A DNA stretch of 6,840 nucleotides from Candidatus Symbiothrix sp. (GTDB lineage: Bacteria; Bacteroidota; Bacteroidia; Bacteroidales; Azobacteroidaceae). The notes beneath the pieces were generated by a model. That model did not search any database. It worked only from the letters and a program-made list of their open reading frames with translations, and was not told where the DNA came from. Shown here piece after piece: positions 1-6,141 of this stretch. The number at the start of each line of letters is the position of its first letter. Position 1 is the stretch's first letter. Position numbers and translations under genes: made by a program. The stretch lies in assembly GCA_031284765.1 (NCBI GenBank), contig JAITXK010000083.1:1-6840 (forward strand). The letters run 5' to 3'.

Positions 1-94
1 CCACACAAAGCGTCGAATGCTCAACCTCACTACTCGCAAAGAATATCTATTAAATAAACTTTTATATTATTAATTTTCAACATAAAAATATTTA

Positions 95-108
95 TGTACT
101 TTTGTACA
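95..108. repeat. Inverted repeat TGTAC-TTTT-GTACA
   Basis: Perfect 5-base arms, TGTAC at 95-99 and GTACA at 104-108, surround a TTTT loop. The inner part also gives the 10-base palindrome TTTGTACAAA at 101-110. The repeat overlaps a TAnnTTTG promoter box, so it could be an operator, but such short AT-rich repeats also arise by chance. Confidence 0.4.
97..104 (+). promoter_or_regulatory. Bacteroidetes-type -7 box with no gene downstream
   Basis: TACTTTTG matches the Bacteroidetes -7 consensus TAnnTTTG exactly. Nineteen bases upstream is TTTT (74-77), a 3-of-4 match to the -33 element TTTG. Transcription would run rightward, but no plus-strand gene follows, and the transcript would enter the 3' end of rnz as antisense. 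It could be a real antisense or small-RNA promoter, or a chance match in AT-rich DNA. Confidence 0.3.
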
Positions 109-174
109 AACAATTCAACTTGAAAAATAATAAAAATATAATTCAGGACGTGCAGAGTGTCAAGAACATGCTTC

Positions 175-1089
175 TTAAGCAATAATCACCTTCCCCTCAT
201 TCGCCAAAACCGTATTGGGAAAGACGGTGCGCGCTTCATTCAGCAAAACGGTTTCATCGGGATAGCGTGCCGAAAAATGCCCCAAGACCAATTGGTTGAC
301 GCGAGCGGCTTTCGCAATCATGGCGGCTTGTTGGGCGGACGAGTGACAGGTTTCTTTCGCCCGTGCAAGGTCTGCGTTGCTGAAAGTGGCTTCGTGGTAT
401 AGCACGTCAACGCCTTCAATGATGGGAATAATTTTTTCGGAATATGCCGTATCCGAACAATAGGCGTATCTGGCGGGGGGTACAGCGGGTTTGGTCAACA
501 AGCGATTCGGAATAAGGACGCCATCGGCAGTACTGAAATCGGCGCCGCCTTTAATGGCTGGAATTTGACTGATGGGAATGCGGTGAAAATCAATCATCTC
601 CCGAATAATATGCGGACTTTTCGGCTTTTCTTCCAATAGGAAACCGGCGCTCGGAACGCGGTGCTTTAAGGGAATCGTGGAAACCGTTAAGGAGCGGTCT
701 TCGAAAATGATTTCGTTGGCGGCAGGATTAAAATCGTGGAAGATAACGGAATACGTCATTCCCTTGCAAAAGTACTGCATGAGGGGTTGAAAGACGTTTT
801 TGGCATCCGGCTGGGCGTAAACATGTAAATCGGCGGTTCGTCCCAATAAGTTCAAGGTGGAAATCAGACCGGGCAGGCCGAAGCAATGGTCGCCGTGCAG
901 ATGAGAGATGAAAATATGATTCAGCCGTTGAAATCTCAGCTTCATCGCGCGAAACTGCAACTGCGTACCTTCGCCACAATCAATCATATAGAGCTTTTCG
1001 TGCAGCCGGATGACCTGCGAACTCAAAAAATGCCGCGTGGTCGGAAGCGCCGAACCGCAACCCAAGATGTTGACTTCAAAACGTTCCAT
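175..1089 (-). CDS. rnz: Ribonuclease Z (tRNA 3' endonuclease)
   Basis: RNase Z cuts precursor tRNAs just after the discriminator base, making the 3' end ready for CCA addition. It is a zinc-dependent metallo-beta-lactamase-fold enzyme acting as a dimer in the cytoplasm. The 304-residue product opens with the family's ILGCGSALPT (8-17). It has the metal-binding HxHxDH at H63, H65, D67 and H68, further ligands H143, D213 and H271 (in GHFSARY), and the HEAT motif at 232-235. The segment around 150-200 corresponds to the flexible tRNA-gripping arm. All catalytic residues are present and the length is normal for Bacteroidales. The frame is open 25 codons further upstream, but that extension lies inside queE and lacks homology, so I chose the ATG at 1087-1089. 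This start shares one base with the queE stop (TAATG), suggesting translational coupling. Last gene of the minus-strand cluster. Confidence 0.95.
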   Translation of the reverse strand: MERFEVNILGCGSALPTTRHFLSSQVIRLHEKLYMIDCGEGTQLQFRAMKLRFQRLNHIFISHLHGDHCFGLPGLISTLNLLGRTADLHVYAQPDAKNVFQPLMQYFCKGMTYSVIFHDFNPAANEIIFEDRSLTVSTIPLKHRVPSAGFLLEEKPKSPHIIREMIDFHRIPISQIPAIKGGADFSTADGVLIPNRLLTKPAVPPARYAYCSDTAYSEKIIPIIEGVDVLYHEATFSNADLARAKETCHSSAQQAAMIAKAARVNQLVLGHFSARYPDETVLLNEARTVFPNTVLANEGKVIIA

Positions 1090-1667
1090 TATTCTATTCC
1101 AATCAGTTTGTGCATTTGCAGGCTCAACCGCCATTGCGGGTGTTGTTTGATGGTTTCGACGCAAAAATCAATGTTGGCTTTGGTCTTATCCGCATCAAAA
1201 ATGGGACTTAAAAAATAGTGTTTGGCGACGGGCAGAAGGTCTATTTCGGGAATCGTACCGCCGACCTGCACCGGCAAACGGATTTCATCGGCAGTGGCAT
1301 TGATTGGTTTCGCATACAGGGGATTGCCTTTGGGGCTGATGACCGTATAATCCAGCAAGCCGGACAATGGCCGATGGCCGTTGCTTTCGATGGCTTGCCG
1401 ATAGCCTGCCTGTTTAAAGAGCAACAAATGCTTGTCGGTGAGTTGCAGAGTGGGTTCGCCACCCGTCCAGATAATCCACCGGCAGGGGAAGGGGCGAATG
1501 GCCGTCAGTATTTGGTCGGGATTCATCTCGGTTCCACCCTCAAAATCGGTATCGCAGAAGTTGCATTTCAGATTGCAACCGGCGAGCCGGATGAAAATGG
1601 ATGCTTCACCTTGCCGTCCGCCTTCGCCTTGGAGGGAATAGAAAATTTCCTTTACGTTAAGGTTCAT
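1089..1667 (-). CDS. queE: 7-carboxy-7-deazaguanine synthase (radical SAM)
   Basis: QueE converts 6-carboxy-5,6,7,8-tetrahydropterin to 7-carboxy-7-deazaguanine, the ring-contraction step on the way to preQ0 and queuosine. It needs a 4Fe-4S cluster, S-adenosylmethionine and Mg2+. The 192-residue protein starts with the hallmark EIFYSLQGEG (7-16). It carries the radical-SAM cysteines C31, C35 and C38 (CxxxCxxC), the SAM-contacting TGGEP at 68-72, ESNG at 94-97, SPK at 111-113 and the typical C-terminal LQMHKLIGIE. The length is on the short side of the family, as in other Bacteroidetes. Its ATG lies inside the end of queD with an 11-base overlap, and its stop overlaps the rnz start by one base. 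The three genes are therefore almost certainly co-transcribed and probably translationally coupled. QueC, the next enzyme, is not in this window. Confidence 0.95.
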   Translation of the reverse strand: MNLNVKEIFYSLQGEGGRQGEASIFIRLAGCNLKCNFCDTDFEGGTEMNPDQILTAIRPFPCRWIIWTGGEPTLQLTDKHLLLFKQAGYRQAIESNGHRPLSGLLDYTVISPKGNPLYAKPINATADEIRLPVQVGGTIPEIDLLPVAKHYFLSPIFDADKTKANIDFCVETIKQHPQWRLSLQMHKLIGIE

Positions 1668-2010
1668 AGATGCAGGACGTTTGGGGTGTTTCGCTCACTT
1701 CCACCGCGTACAATTCGGGGATTTCGGGTTTGAAGCGGTTGTAGATAAATCGGGCGATGTTTTCCGAGGTGGGATGTCCGGGGATAACATCATTCAAATG
1801 GCGGTGGTCGAAGGTTTCATCGATGTATTGTTTGACAATTTTCAGGGCTTTATAGTCTTTTACAAAACCGTATTCGTCTAATTTTTCCGCTTGTAAATGG
1901 ACGGTAATCACATAGTTATGTCCGTGCATCCGTGCGCAGGGATGGTCATTGCCCAACAAACTTAAAACATGTGACGCGGAAAATGAAAATTGTTTGCTGA
2001 TTTTGTACAT
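1657..2010 (-). CDS. queD: 6-carboxy-5,6,7,8-tetrahydropterin synthase
   Basis: QueD turns 7,8-dihydroneopterin triphosphate, made from GTP by GTP cyclohydrolase, into 6-carboxytetrahydropterin, the substrate of QueE encoded next to it. It belongs to the 6-pyruvoyl-tetrahydropterin synthase fold. The 117-residue protein has the zinc ligands H14, H29 and H31, the catalytic cysteine C25 in the CxxxHGH motif (25-31) that marks QueD, the catalytic pair D68-H69 in FDHRHLND, PTSEN at 80-84 and the substrate-anchoring glutamate E107 in VSETP. The length is typical for the family, and the ATG at 2008-2010 gives the usual MYKISKQFSFSASH start. A -7 promoter box lies about 24 bases upstream, so queD may begin its own transcription unit as well as receive read-through from the porin gene 45 bases before it. 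Confidence 0.95.
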   Translation of the reverse strand: MYKISKQFSFSASHVLSLLGNDHPCARMHGHNYVITVHLQAEKLDEYGFVKDYKALKIVKQYIDETFDHRHLNDVIPGHPTSENIARFIYNRFKPEIPELYAVEVSETPQTSCIYEP

Positions 2011-2033
2011 TTTTATTCAATTTGATTCAGAAA

Positions 2034-2041
2034 CAAAAGTA
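2034..2041 (-). promoter_or_regulatory. Probable -7 promoter box for queD-queE-rnz
   Basis: On the minus strand TACTTTTG matches TAnnTTTG exactly and sits 23 bases before the queD ATG, giving a predicted 5' leader of roughly 15-20 bases. A good -33 TTTG at 19-21 bases is missing; the nearest candidate is a TTG about 23 bases upstream, inside the last codons of the porin gene. No Shine-Dalgarno sequence is visible, only the AT-rich leader usual in this phylum. Confidence 0.5.
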
Positions 2042-2055
2042 CGAACAATTTTTCA

Positions 2056-3051
2056 TTAAAAAAACAATTGCATTTGTGCCATGACAGCCTTATTGTCGCC
2101 GTGCAGTCTATCCTCGGAATAGATATAATTGAGTTGGAGGCGGCATAAATACGCAAAATAATAATTCACACCCAATGTATAATCGTTTATATTGTTGTTG
2201 GTTATGGATTTATCGGGAGTGTAATATTCATATTTCCCCAGTGCTTCCCATTTGTCGGGAATGATTTTCCAAACCAACAGGCCGTAATGGCCGTTGCGTT
2301 GGCGGTTGCCGTCTTTGGCGGCGATGTATTCTGCCCGGCTATACCATTTTTTGTCTTGATATTCAGCGCTAAAAGCCATCCGGTTGCGAATGTCATTGTT
2401 TAGCCGACCGGCATAGACCGAAGTCCCCAACCGGAGGCTTTTGACAGGTTGCAGATAGAGTGAAGCGATAAAATCCTTGCGATTATCCACATCCTGGGTG
2501 TTCATGCCCGCCCCGTTGAACAGTCCGGCAGCATATTCCAGCAGGGAAAAATTCGGACGGGGAAACAGGAAACCCGATAATTGAAAGCCTGCGTCGCGAC
2601 CGGATTTCGAGCCTTTTTCATCCGCACTGACATCGCCTGTGCCTCCGCTCATAGCCGAAACCGAACGAGCGCCATTAATCGTTTCTATGCGTGAGGACGA
2701 TATTGGGTTTTCCAAGGTAAACGGAATCTTAAATTGACCGAAGCGTGCATTCAACCCCTTGGAAGGCGTCCATTCTCCATACAATTCGTGCAGTTTGGAG
2801 CCGGCGAAATCGTAGGACAACAGGTATCCGAACCGATTTTCCGCCCCTAATTTGCCTTTGGCGGTAAGGAAGGCGCGTGCGATATCAATCGAATTGGTCT
2901 GTTCATCTACCTTGTAAATCACTTGTCCGTAGCCGGTGAGTTGAAAGGCTTCGCTTTGGAAGGCGGTTTTCATTTTTTGTGCCTTGTTTTCCTGTGCAAA
3001 TACGCCCGACCATCCGGCTAAAGCCAACAGAAGCCATGTTGATTTTTTCAT
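2056..3051 (-). CDS. Outer membrane porin, phosphate-selective porin O/P family
   Basis: The 331-residue product is a predicted outer membrane beta-barrel. It starts with a cleavable signal peptide: MKK, a hydrophobic core, then GVFA with probable cleavage before Q20. It ends in QLFF, with the terminal phenylalanine recognised by the barrel-assembly machinery. Family marks are ARFGQFKIPF (102-111) and GRDAGFQLSG (151-160), with alternating polar and aromatic strands throughout, such as LGKYEYYTPD near 271-280 and YTLGVNYYFA near 291-300. The phosphate-selective porin O/P (OprP-like) family forms anion or general solute channels, and the actual solute here cannot be read from sequence. No SusD-like or TonB partner is present. 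The ATG follows the uvrC stop directly (TGAATG), with a purine-rich AAAAAAGGA in the end of uvrC as a possible ribosome site. No separate promoter box was seen, so it is probably expressed from the upstream promoter. Confidence 0.85.
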   Translation of the reverse strand: MKKSTWLLLALAGWSGVFAQENKAQKMKTAFQSEAFQLTGYGQVIYKVDEQTNSIDIARAFLTAKGKLGAENRFGYLLSYDFAGSKLHELYGEWTPSKGLNARFGQFKIPFTLENPISSSRIETINGARSVSAMSGGTGDVSADEKGSKSGRDAGFQLSGFLFPRPNFSLLEYAAGLFNGAGMNTQDVDNRKDFIASLYLQPVKSLRLGTSVYAGRLNNDIRNRMAFSAEYQDKKWYSRAEYIAAKDGNRQRNGHYGLLVWKIIPDKWEALGKYEYYTPDKSITNNNINDYTLGVNYYFAYLCRLQLNYIYSEDRLHGDNKAVMAQMQLFF

Positions 3052-4881
3052 TCATCCTTTTTTAATTACTAACTCTTCTTTTCTTTTTAATCCGTTCAGC
3101 AGAATTTTCGCCTTATGCGGCCCGATTAATTCTATCAATTCATTCGCATGGGCATCCTTTATCCGTTTCAAGCTCTTGTACTTCTTTAACAGAATCTCTT
3201 TCGCGGAAGGGCCTATACCCTTGATGCTATCCAATTCGGATGTAACTTGTTGCTTACTGCGTTTGTTTCGGTGGAATGTGATACCGAAACGGTGCGCCTC
3301 GTCCCGCATTTGTTGAATCAGTTTTAAGCTTTCGGAATTTTTATCCAGATATAAAGGAATCGGGTCATTGGGAAAATAGATTTCTTCCAAGCGTTTGGCG
3401 ATGCCTATGATGGCCATTTTTCCGTACAAATCCAAGTCTTTGAGGGCGACTACGGCAGCGCTTAGTTGCCCTTTACCGCCATCCACGATAATGAGTTGCG
3501 GAAACTTTTCGCTTTCATTCGATAAGCGTTTATAGCGGCGTGAAATGGTTTCGTACATCGAAGCAAAATCATCAGGGCCGACAACGGTGTTAATATTGAA
3601 ATGCCGGTAATCCGACTTTGACGGTTTGGCTTGTTTGAATACCACACACGATGAAACAGGATTGGTTCCTTGTGTATTCGAGTTATCGAAACATTCGATG
3701 TGCATGGGTAAATCCGTTAAATGCAAATCTTTTTGAAGTGTTGTTAAAATACGGACAGTCCGTTGACTTGGATTCAACTTGTCAGCCTGTTTCAATTGAT
3801 CTACTTTATATTGCTTGACATTTCTTGCCGATAAGCCGAGTATTTTTTTCTTGTCTCCCGTATATGGGATCACAAATTCGATTTTATTCAGTTGTATATC
3901 CGGTAAAAAAGGCACAATAATTTCGTTCGCCTGACTTTGGAAACGCGACCGCATTTCCACAATTCCCATCGCCAGAATGCTTTCTTTCGATTCGTCCAGG
4001 CGTTTTTTATATTCAATAGTATAACCTTGAATAATAGCGCCTTCCGCAATATGCAAATAATTGATATAAGCCGAATGTTCGTCTTCATCGTAAGAAAAAA
4101 CGTCAATATTATTTAAGGCAGGACTGACGACAATGGAAGAAGCCGAATAATTTTCCAGCAGATTGTATTGTTGCTTGACGACTTCCGCTTCTTCAAATTT
4201 CATTTCCGCAGCCAAAGCCATCATTTCCTGTTGCAACGAATGGCTCAGTTCCTTAAATTTACCTTGCAGGATTTCTTCCACCGCATATACGTTTTTGTTG
4301 TATGCATCTTCCGATTGATAGCCGACACAGGGTCCCGCACATTTATGAATATGATATTGCAAGCACAACTTGAATTTGCCTTCTTTTATCTTCTCCGGTG
4401 ATAAATGATGTTTACAAATCCGTATCGGATACATGGATGTAATCATGTGCAACAAATATTTCACATTCATCACAGCAGCATAAGGACCGTAGTAGCGCGA
4501 TTGGTCGGACAATTTCTTCCGTGTTAAAAAAATGCGGGGGAAAGGTTCGTCGGTAATCACAATCCATGGATAGGTTTTATCATCCTTGAGCAGAATATTG
4601 TAGCGCGGCTGATGTTGCTTAATCAGGTTGTTTTCCAATAAAAAAGCATCTTCTTCCGAATCAACAACCAAGTAACGGATATCACGGATTTTCCGCACCA
4701 TTATCCGTGTTTTGGGATTGTCGAGCGTTTTTGTGAAATAGGAATATACGCGCCTTTTCAGATTTTTGGCTTTGCCGACATAAATAATTATTTCCTTCTC
4801 ATCCAAATACATATATACGCCCGGACTTTCGGGGATAACGGAAATGATGGCGGAAAAGTCAATGTGATTGTTTTTGAGCAT
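3052..4881 (-). CDS. uvrC: Excinuclease ABC subunit C
   Basis: UvrC is the nuclease of nucleotide excision repair: recruited by UvrB at a lesion, it cuts the damaged strand on both sides. The 609-residue protein is complete. The N-terminal GIY-YIG nuclease (about 16-95), for the 3' cut, shows GVY at 21-23, YVG at 34-36, R44 and E83. Four cysteines, C156, C173, C181 and C185, match the iron-sulfur cluster site. The UvrB-binding UVR segment lies near 210-245. The RNase H-like nuclease (about 255-540), for the 5' cut, has D399 in FDNSN, D467 in VDGGKGQ and H530 in HRF. Two helix-hairpin-helix motifs (about 550-605, including IKGIGPSA) bind DNA. The start at 4879-4881 lies 16 bases after the aldo/keto reductase stop. 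Its stop touches the porin ATG. The neighbours are not repair genes. Confidence 0.97.
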   Translation of the reverse strand: MLKNNHIDFSAIISVIPESPGVYMYLDEKEIIIYVGKAKNLKRRVYSYFTKTLDNPKTRIMVRKIRDIRYLVVDSEEDAFLLENNLIKQHQPRYNILLKDDKTYPWIVITDEPFPRIFLTRKKLSDQSRYYGPYAAVMNVKYLLHMITSMYPIRICKHHLSPEKIKEGKFKLCLQYHIHKCAGPCVGYQSEDAYNKNVYAVEEILQGKFKELSHSLQQEMMALAAEMKFEEAEVVKQQYNLLENYSASSIVVSPALNNIDVFSYDEDEHSAYINYLHIAEGAIIQGYTIEYKKRLDESKESILAMGIVEMRSRFQSQANEIIVPFLPDIQLNKIEFVIPYTGDKKKILGLSARNVKQYKVDQLKQADKLNPSQRTVRILTTLQKDLHLTDLPMHIECFDNSNTQGTNPVSSCVVFKQAKPSKSDYRHFNINTVVGPDDFASMYETISRRYKRLSNESEKFPQLIIVDGGKGQLSAAVVALKDLDLYGKMAIIGIAKRLEEIYFPNDPIPLYLDKNSESLKLIQQMRDEAHRFGITFHRNKRSKQQVTSELDSIKGIGPSAKEILLKKYKSLKRIKDAHANELIELIGPHKAKILLNGLKRKEELVIKKG

Positions 4882-4897
4882 ATCAGGCAGACAACAT

Positions 4898-5851
4898 TTA
4901 TTTCAAAATATCCTCGATGCGAATCAACTCATCCCGCGTAAAATCAATAAACTGAGTTCCCGCAATATTATCCTGCAACTGTTTAACCGAACTCGTTCCG
5001 ATAATCACCGAAGTTACCGCCTGTTTATTCAACAGCCAGGCTAAAGACATTTCGGCCAAAGTTTGTCCCCGTTGCAAAGCCAGTTCGTTTAAGCGGGTAA
5101 TTTTATGGATTACCTCCGGCGTAATGTCTGCCCGTTGTAAGAACCCGTGACTTTTTGCCGCGCGTGAATTTTCCGGAATCCCATGCAAATACTTATTGGT
5201 AAGTAATCCTTGCGCCAGGGGAGAAAAAACAATGAATCCCATGCCATAAGTATCATTGAGCGGCATCAATTCCGCTTCCGGTTTCCGGTGCAGTAAATTG
5301 TATTTATCCTGATAAATCAAACAACGGACCTGTTGCGCCTGCATCATCTCGTAAGCCTCGCGGGCTTTATCGGCGGGATATTTCGACAAACCGATATACA
5401 AGGCTTTCCCCTGTTTTACAATATCAATCAGCGTTTGGATAGTTTCTTCCAAGGGCGTTTGCGCATCGTAGCGATGACTGTAAAAAATATCAAAATAGTC
5501 CAATCCGGTACGTTTCAGACTTTGGTTGATACTTGCCATCAGATATTTACGCGAACCGCCATCTCCATACGGACCCTCCCACATCAGATGTCCGGCTTTA
5601 GATGAAATAATCAATTCGTCCCGATGATGGACTAACTGCGCTTTGAAGATTTTCCCGAAATTCGTTTCCGCACTTCCCGGAGGAGGCCCGTAATTATTAG
5701 CCAAATCAAAATGGGTGATGCCCTGCTCAAAAGCACGAAGAATCATGTTGCTGGCAACGGAAAAATCATCTACATCCCCAAAATTATGCCACAACCCCAA
5801 GGATAGCAATGGAAGTTGTAAGCCGCTGTTTCCACAAAACCGGTAGTTCAT
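4898..5851 (-). CDS. yghZ: Aldo/keto reductase, YghZ-type (L-glyceraldehyde 3-phosphate reductase)
   Basis: The 317-residue protein is an NADPH-dependent (beta/alpha)8-barrel oxidoreductase closely resembling E. coli YghZ (Gpr, AKR14). YghZ reduces L-glyceraldehyde 3-phosphate and methylglyoxal, and so removes toxic aldehydes. Shared stretches include YRFCGNSGLQLPLLSLGLWH (3-22), HFDLANNYGPPPGSAE (47-62), GPYGDGGSRKYL (93-104) and SPLAQGLLTNKYL (210-222). The catalytic tetrad is D49, Y54, K85 and H126. IIGTSSVKQLQDN (283-295) forms the cofactor phosphate-binding end. Compared with E. coli YghZ it is shorter at both ends but keeps the whole barrel. Substrate assignment comes from family similarity; a related aldehyde or sugar phosphate is possible. 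It is the first gene of the minus-strand cluster, with a promoter about 50 bases upstream and uvrC 16 bases downstream. Confidence 0.88.
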   Translation of the reverse strand: MNYRFCGNSGLQLPLLSLGLWHNFGDVDDFSVASNMILRAFEQGITHFDLANNYGPPPGSAETNFGKIFKAQLVHHRDELIISSKAGHLMWEGPYGDGGSRKYLMASINQSLKRTGLDYFDIFYSHRYDAQTPLEETIQTLIDIVKQGKALYIGLSKYPADKAREAYEMMQAQQVRCLIYQDKYNLLHRKPEAELMPLNDTYGMGFIVFSPLAQGLLTNKYLHGIPENSRAAKSHGFLQRADITPEVIHKITRLNELALQRGQTLAEMSLAWLLNKQAVTSVIIGTSSVKQLQDNIAGTQFIDFTRDELIRIEDILK

Positions 5852-5902
5852 ATGATTGCTGTTTTTATTGATTTAATTTTTGCACCATTCCTTAACACGT
5901 CA

Positions 5903-5933
5903 CAAATGTATAATATATAATCTGTATTTGAAA
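5903..5933 (-). promoter_or_regulatory. Promoter of the reductase-uvrC-porin cluster
   Basis: On the minus strand TACATTTG (5910-5903) matches the Bacteroidetes -7 consensus TAnnTTTG exactly. A 3-of-4 match to the -33 element, TTTC (5933-5930), lies exactly 19 bases upstream. The predicted start of transcription is near 5896, giving a leader of roughly 45 bases before the ATG at 5851. This is the best-formed promoter in the window and suits its position before the first gene of the cluster. Confidence 0.6.
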
Positions 5934-6005
5934 CTTTTTATCCACAATTTGAAGAGAATGGCTAAAGATTATAAGGAAATGCAAGAAATCATCTGCTGTT
6001 TGGTA

Positions 6006-6033
6006 AAGGCCGGAAGGCCTTGGCAAATTTTTT
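6006..6033 (+). terminator. Possible hairpin and T-tract terminator, plus strand
   Basis: AAGGCC (6006-6011) and GGCCTT (6016-6021) form a 6-base-pair stem closed by a GGAA loop. Six T follow at 6028-6033. The T-run starts six bases after the stem, further than in a good intrinsic terminator, and no recognised plus-strand gene lies upstream. It could shield the lipoprotein promoter at 6058 from stray transcription, end a very short transcript, or be chance. Confidence 0.3.
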
Positions 6034-6057
6034 AACTGAAAATCAAAAAAATAATTG

Positions 6058-6065
6058 TAATTTTG
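6058..6065 (+). promoter_or_regulatory. Probable -7 promoter box of the lipoprotein gene
   Basis: TAATTTTG matches TAnnTTTG exactly and is 76 bases before the ATG at 6142. No good -33 TTTG is seen at 19-21 bases; the nearest T-rich candidate (6028-6033) is about 24 bases away. Predicted transcription would start near 6070-6072. Only a 17-codon open frame (6075-6128) lies between it and the lipoprotein gene. Confidence 0.45.
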
Positions 6066-6141
6066 CAGTTGAATATGAATGAACAAATGATTTTAATAAT
6101 TTATGGTCTGTTGAAGGGCAGACGTTAAAAACAAAAAGCAA

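Larger units (their letters stand above)
1..174. other. AT-rich stretch without a supported gene
   Basis: Nothing here can be assigned to a gene. From the left edge all three plus-strand frames are open for a short way: frame 1 stops at 55-57, frame 2 at 70-72 and frame 3 at 49-51. The end of a rightward gene could therefore lie in bases 1-72, but there is too little sequence to choose a frame or recognise a product. From about base 40 the stretch is very AT-rich. It contains a promoter-like box and a small inverted repeat, listed separately. It is also the downstream region of the leftward rnz gene, where I see no convincing GC-rich terminator hairpin. Confidence 0.5.

Noticed and set aside
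157..180. Hairpin AAGAA-CATGC-TTCTT as the rnz terminator
   Set aside because: The five-pair stem is AT-rich, overlaps the rnz stop codon and has no adjacent T-run in the direction of rnz transcription.
157..402. Plus-strand open frame of 81 codons starting with GTG
   Set aside because: It is almost entirely antisense to the well-supported rnz gene and has no recognisable domain. The promoter-like box at 97 alone is not enough to support it.
1090..1164. A 25-codon upstream extension of rnz giving a 329-residue protein
   Set aside because: It lies wholly inside the end of queE, reads as low-complexity shadow sequence, and RNase Z homologues begin at the ILGCGSALPT region encoded just after the ATG at 1089.
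1218..1733. Plus-strand open frame of 171 codons over queE and queD
   Set aside because: It is antisense to two genes with complete catalytic motifs; its length follows from the higher GC content of queE, and its protein has no family features.
5903..6065. Replication origin suggested by a DnaA box and AT-rich DNA
   Set aside because: Only one consensus box is present, with no box cluster and no dnaA, dnaN or other origin-linked gene nearby.
5892..6086. Minus-strand 64-codon frame in the intergenic region
   Set aside because: It spans the reductase promoter and the hairpin, has AT-driven residues (F, Y, I, N) and no homology or ribosome site.
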